DNA from: Onchocerca volvulus
Lineage: Eukaryota > Nematoda > Chromadorea > Rhabditida > Onchocercidae
Length of the DNA stretch: 64,000 nucleotides
NCBI GenBank assembly: GCA_000499405.2
Contig: HG738140.1
Span: forward strand, 6,085,386 to 6,149,385
Reading direction: 5' to 3'
Shown here: one piece after another, positions 59,795 to 64,000 of the stretch
Numbering within the stretch: position 1 is the first letter of the stretch
How the letters are laid out: each line of letters starts with the position of its first letter
Made by a program: the position numbers and the translations under genes
The notes under the pieces: model-generated
The model's database searches: none
What the model saw: only the letters and a program-made list of their open reading frames with translations
What the model was told of the DNA's origin: nothing

Positions 59795-61862
59795 TTAATT
59801 TTTTCATATTTATCTACAATAGGAACTTGGAAATGAATAAATTTGAAAAAAAGTGACGATAACTACTTAATATCTTTATATAAGGTATCTTACATTTTGC
59901 ATTTATATTATTTTTTTATCGTTAATGCTGTCGTATTTCGAGCTAATATTGATCATAGTTTAAATCATCTTGAAGATGAAAAATTTCACATAGTGCCAAA
60001 AGTACCTTACATCTTGCTTTTGTTTTTATTTTTCGCCTTTTTTTTTTTTTAATTTATTTATTTCCAAGTTTCTTTTATTTGATTAATTGTAGATATAATC
60101 ATTTTTAATTTTTTACAAATTTGAATATGTGATCGACATTAATTATATTTCTATTCACATTTGGTATTTAGCACACATTTATTTATTCATAAATTGTTAT
60201 TTATATTTATAGAACAATAAACTCATTTTCATGTCAAAAACTCAGTCACCATAATTTCTTGGTAACAGGGAACAAAGTTTTGATTAGAGCTCCAATTGTA
60301 AGTTTTTTTTGTTGAGAGATGAAATTTTGATAATTAAATGATCATTAACGAAGAGAATAATAATAGCTTTAAGAATGCATGACAGAAAATAATTTAAAGC
60401 TAATTGAAAAAGCTTGATAATAAATATAAGATATAAAGCAACAGAAGAGTGAAAAATATACTGTTAAGCATTTGTTTTTAGGAATTTGGCTCGAACCGAA
60501 TAGTCCACGAGATTCTTTTATCATTCGATGCCATAAAAATCTTTCAATTTTCAATGTATCAAGCGGCAAATTATCAACTTTACGATCCAAGTTCTGGAAT
60601 TTCTAGGATCATATTGTTTCTTATTGTGAGAGGAAGAAACGGGAATATATTTCAGAATTCTTAAAAATATTATGAAGCGCATGAAATATATGGAAAATAG
60701 AATCAACTAAATGAAGATAGAAAACTTCCTTCGTATCAAAATTTTTTATATGCATAAAAACAAACAAAATAATAAAAGGGGAAAAATTAAATAGAGAAGA
60801 CAAAACAGAATTCTTCATATCTCTTATCAGTCTAAATTTATCATTTACGGCAGCGCTATTCAAAGAGTCCAGATCAAATTGTACTTGTCTTGATTAGAAA
60901 AATTCGCAGCTTCAGCTTGCAAATTATTCCACTCTATTCATATGCTAATTAAGCTACTGATAATTCAAAAATCAAGCCTTCTTTATTAACTAATAATAAT
61001 TGATAATAAATAGACTAAACTGCTGAAATAGATCCCATCATCTTATCTATTTCCATTTGAATATCATGGAGAAATATTCTCGAAAAGTTTTATGAGATAG
61101 CTAGATAATTGAAAAAAGCAATCAGAAGATGAACATCTTTACGCTATCAGTAAATCATTTATTTTCTCATTGCTAGTTTATCACATTTGGTACAATGCAT
61201 GATTGAGTTTTTTATGATAGAATTTTATTTTTCGTCCAAACAACACCAAGAAATCTAAAATTAAATTTGAATTTCAGATGCTTTCCTCTCTAATACAAAA
61301 GAAGTTTTTTTCATTCAAAAACATTATTTGCTACTGTCATTCTTGGTGACAGGTGGTTGCATCTAAGATTGTCTTTTTTTTTTTCTTGCTTGTCGCAATT
61401 TTCAAATAATGTTCTGGAAGTTGATTGCAAATGAGGCTATTTTTCTTTAAAACAGCTGCAAGAAAGATGAAGTTGAGAAACTTTTTTTTTCACTGATTTA
61501 ATTTAGCGTTTAGTTTTTACCCACACAGTTGAACTTCTTAAAAAAAAAAAAATTCATGAAAAAAAATGTTTGGAAAAGAAAAGTAGCATTGATTCATTAA
61601 TTATTTTAAAACAAGTTTTTTATATTAAATCTTCTGTTAAGTAGAAAATTTTTGTTTAGTAAAAACTCATGAAAAAGTTACATCTTGCTGCCGATTTATG
61701 CCAAATTTTGTTTTTTTTTTTTAAAAAAGTTCGAATAACAAAATCTAAACTTCATAAATTCGAGGAATAGTTGATAAATTGACTTAAATCTTTTGTTATC
61801 GTGCAATTTAAAGTTTTAAAAATTTCTAATTTAAATTTTCAGTACTAGTACAATTAATCTTA
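59795..61862. other. Intergenic between the channel gene and myosin VI
   Basis: No gene is supported on the plus strand. On the minus strand two frames at 60369-60593 and 60621-60818 have fair coding character. The upstream one begins with a signal-like MKNSVLSSLFNFSPFIILFV, and the downstream one follows an AAATTCCAG acceptor (see findings). A TTTTCAG at 61836-61842, about 20 bases before the myosin start, may be its trans-splice acceptor. Confidence 0.45.
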
Positions 61863-64000
61863 ATGGAAGCGGAAGAAGTAAATATGCATGTGTGGGTACC
61901 TGATGATAAAGATGGATTCATTTTATGCAAAATTATCGATATCGGTGGTGAATGTCTGACATTGCAACGATTACATGGAACAGAAACGGTACGGAACGAT
62001 TTAAAATTAAAAAATGCTGTAATTTGAATAAATAAATTAGTTGTGTACATTTTGGAAATAAACCAAACTTCAATCAGATTAATTATTTCAGTTTCGAGCC
62101 TCTTACGATAATATTTTTCCTGCTGGAGAAGATAGCAGTCAAGATTTCGATGATAATTGTAAACATTTTATCATTAAAACATAAATTTTTCCCCTGCAAA
62201 TATCAATATAATTAACACACTATCAATATAATTAACACAACAAAATTCGACTGATATAGATTTTCCTGATATGGAATTCTTGATTCTGTGCGATGGTTGA
62301 GACAGAGTGAAACAGCTCAGAGAAATAGAAATTAAATTTGTTAAAAAAAAAAAAGTGTGGAAGTTAAAATTATTTTCAGGTTCACTAATTCATCTAAATG
62401 ATGGTTGTCTTTTAAATAATTGTCGTTTGCGATATAATCGCAAGCAATTTTACGTGAGTTTTATTCATCATAAAATTTTGTCGTTAGTCTTCGTAATCTT
62501 TTGAATTTCAGAGTATTGTTTTCTGTTTGCTAAAATACTAAGAATTCGAGCGAAGCATTTCAGACTCTTGTCTTAATTTAATCCACTTAGCAAAATTATC
62601 TAAAACAGAGAGACAGTCTTATTGACAGATATTTCTTTTCAAATAGAAATACTATCATTTAAAAAATTTGATTTAAATATTAATATGAAGTAAAAGTATT
62701 ATTTCATCCATCAGTTATTTCTAATTTTTTTCTTTGACAGTATTGTTGAGGTTTTGCAGACTTATGTGGCCAATATACTCATTGCAATCAATCCGTACGA
62801 GCAAATTTCTGGCTTATATGATATCGATATGATACGAAAGTACAAAGGACAATCACTAGGATCTTTGCCACCACATATATTTGCTATTGGTAATTGATCA
62901 ATGATGCTTTTATATCTTTATTATGCAAATTAAGTTAAAAGCCAAGAATTCAATGATACTTGGACAAATAGAATATTAAATTGATATAATCCGAGCTGAA
63001 AAAACTATTTAACTATAAACAATTATCCGCAAAATTGAAATTTAGCCATATATAAATGCAATTGTTTTAAGCTGATAAAGCTTACCGTGACATGATGCAT
63101 AATCATGAATCTCAGTCGATCATTATATCGGGAGAATCTGGAGCCGGTAAGACTGAATCTCAAAAGCACATAATCCGTTTTTTATGCGAATCTTGGGGAC
63201 ATCTTGTAGGGACAATCGAGCAACGCATTTTGGAAAGTAAGTATTTGAATTAAAATTTCAATCAGATAATCAGATTTAGTAGTAATCAAAAAAAGATCAT
63301 AGTTTAACGTTATTTTAGTATCGTAAATGATAAGCAAACATTTGTAGCAAAGTTAAACAATAATTTGAATAACTCATCAATCACCTAATACGTAACTACG
63401 TAATTAAATATTTTTGGTCACGTAATATGTAATCAACATTTTTGATAATATTTAATTATTCACTTATTAACTAAACCTGATATATAAAACCGGAACAAAC
63501 CATCCTTCGTAGTATTGCGTATAAACGGAAAAATTTTTATTGCATTTAAATGGTTTCATCTGTTTTCTCGTATTTTTTATCAGCATACAACTTTACGAAT
63601 AGAAAATAAGCATTATTAATCAACCAAAACTTCGAAGAAATAAAATTTTTGAACGAAACTGAGTTAAAGTACCAACATATCCATATAGTTATCAGATTTC
63701 GAATTTTTTAGGTAGAATTTAACATATTTATAATCATTTAAAATTTAGTAAGTACAATTTTGGAATCATTTGGAAATGCAAAAACCGCATGCAACAATAA
63801 TAGCAGTCGATTTGGCAAATTTGTTGAAATACATTTCAATGACAAGGTTTGATAGTAGAATTTTCATGATCAAGCAATTTATATAGCATTTAGAGAAACA
63901 TTTGTGGTAATTCAATTATTTTACTATTTATTAAATTGAATATGCAAGAACATTTCGAAATAACCAAGAAACTTTTATGAAATATAGGATAGCATTGAAA
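61863..64000 (+). CDS. Myosin VI heavy chain, N-terminal part (truncated by window end)
   Basis: Six exons keep frame: 61863-61988, 62092-62158, 62380-62453, 62760-62889, 63072-63236 and 63749-63846, giving the first 220 codons; the gene continues past the window. The N-terminal subdomain reads [19 protein letters not shown] and IFPAGEDS. The motor follows with [35 protein letters not shown], the P-loop GESGAGKT (153-160) and switch [10 protein letters not shown] (203-211). The short N-terminal region without an SH3-like beta barrel, the FPAEEDS-like block and [13 protein letters not shown] identify class VI, the minus-end-directed actin motor. C. elegans has SPE-15 and a second class VI gene; orthology between them cannot be decided here. 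A TTTTCAG acceptor lies 21 bases before the ATG. Confidence 0.95.

Noticed and set aside
1..64000. CRISPR arrays, rRNA, tRNA and bacterial-type operons
   Set aside because: None seen. The repeats present are simple or degenerate, and gene structure is clearly eukaryotic.

Overview
The window is nuclear DNA from a nematode. The base composition is very AT-rich. Genes are split into many short exons by introns that mostly start with GTAAGT-like donors and end in TTTCAG, TTTTAG or sometimes TTTAAG. Several start codons lie a few bases after a strong TTTCAG/TTTTAG site with no upstream donor, as expected for spliced-leader trans-splicing. The gene set includes a KANK/VAB-19 orthologue, nematode-type cysteine-rich secreted proteins, a divergent Cys-loop channel and myosin VI. 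Composition and gene content suggest a parasitic (possibly filarial/spirurid, clade III) nematode, but the genus cannot be fixed from the sequence alone.

Layout. 1-714: broken 3' end of an autonomous Helitron (helicase remnant, terminal hairpin, CTAG end). 2823-5762 (+): six-exon ZCCHC9-like protein with four CCHC zinc knuckles. 5763-14367: long AT-rich stretch with decayed repeats and no convincing gene. 14368-27763 (+): 24-exon vab-19/KANK gene of 1283 codons, with a KN motif at the N-terminus and ankyrin repeats at the C-terminus. 31008-35011 (-): gene joining an E/Q/R-rich coiled coil to a cysteine-pair-rich domain, start not found. 36534-39566 (-): secreted protein with a selenoprotein P N-terminal-like thioredoxin domain, CxxC in place of Sec, and two possible last exons. 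43108-45340 (-): glutamate-cysteine ligase modifier subunit (GCLM). 47886-48932 (-): small secreted cysteine-rich protein. 51145-54514 (+): complex I NDUFA11-like protein with a long N-terminal extension. 55711-59519 (+): divergent Cys-loop ligand-gated ion channel subunit. 61863-end (+): first 220 codons of myosin VI, cut by the window edge.

Functional themes. Two consecutive minus-strand genes, the SelP-like protein and GCLM, both concern thiol/redox chemistry. No operon can be claimed, because the gaps are several kb. VAB-19/KANK and myosin VI are both actin-linked but lie far apart. Two introns use GC-AG boundaries and are supported by reading-frame continuity. All exon models were built by hand from splice signals, phase arithmetic and remembered family motifs. 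Every internal exon listed keeps frame, but none has transcript support here.

Non-genic points of interest are several strong hairpins (22802-22886, 40879-40986, 55448-55501, 59714-59794), a 20-bp triple repeat touching the SelP-like start codon, CCACGTAA-bearing repeats upstream of GCLM, and two GC-rich islands (about 1608-1810 and 49735-50095).
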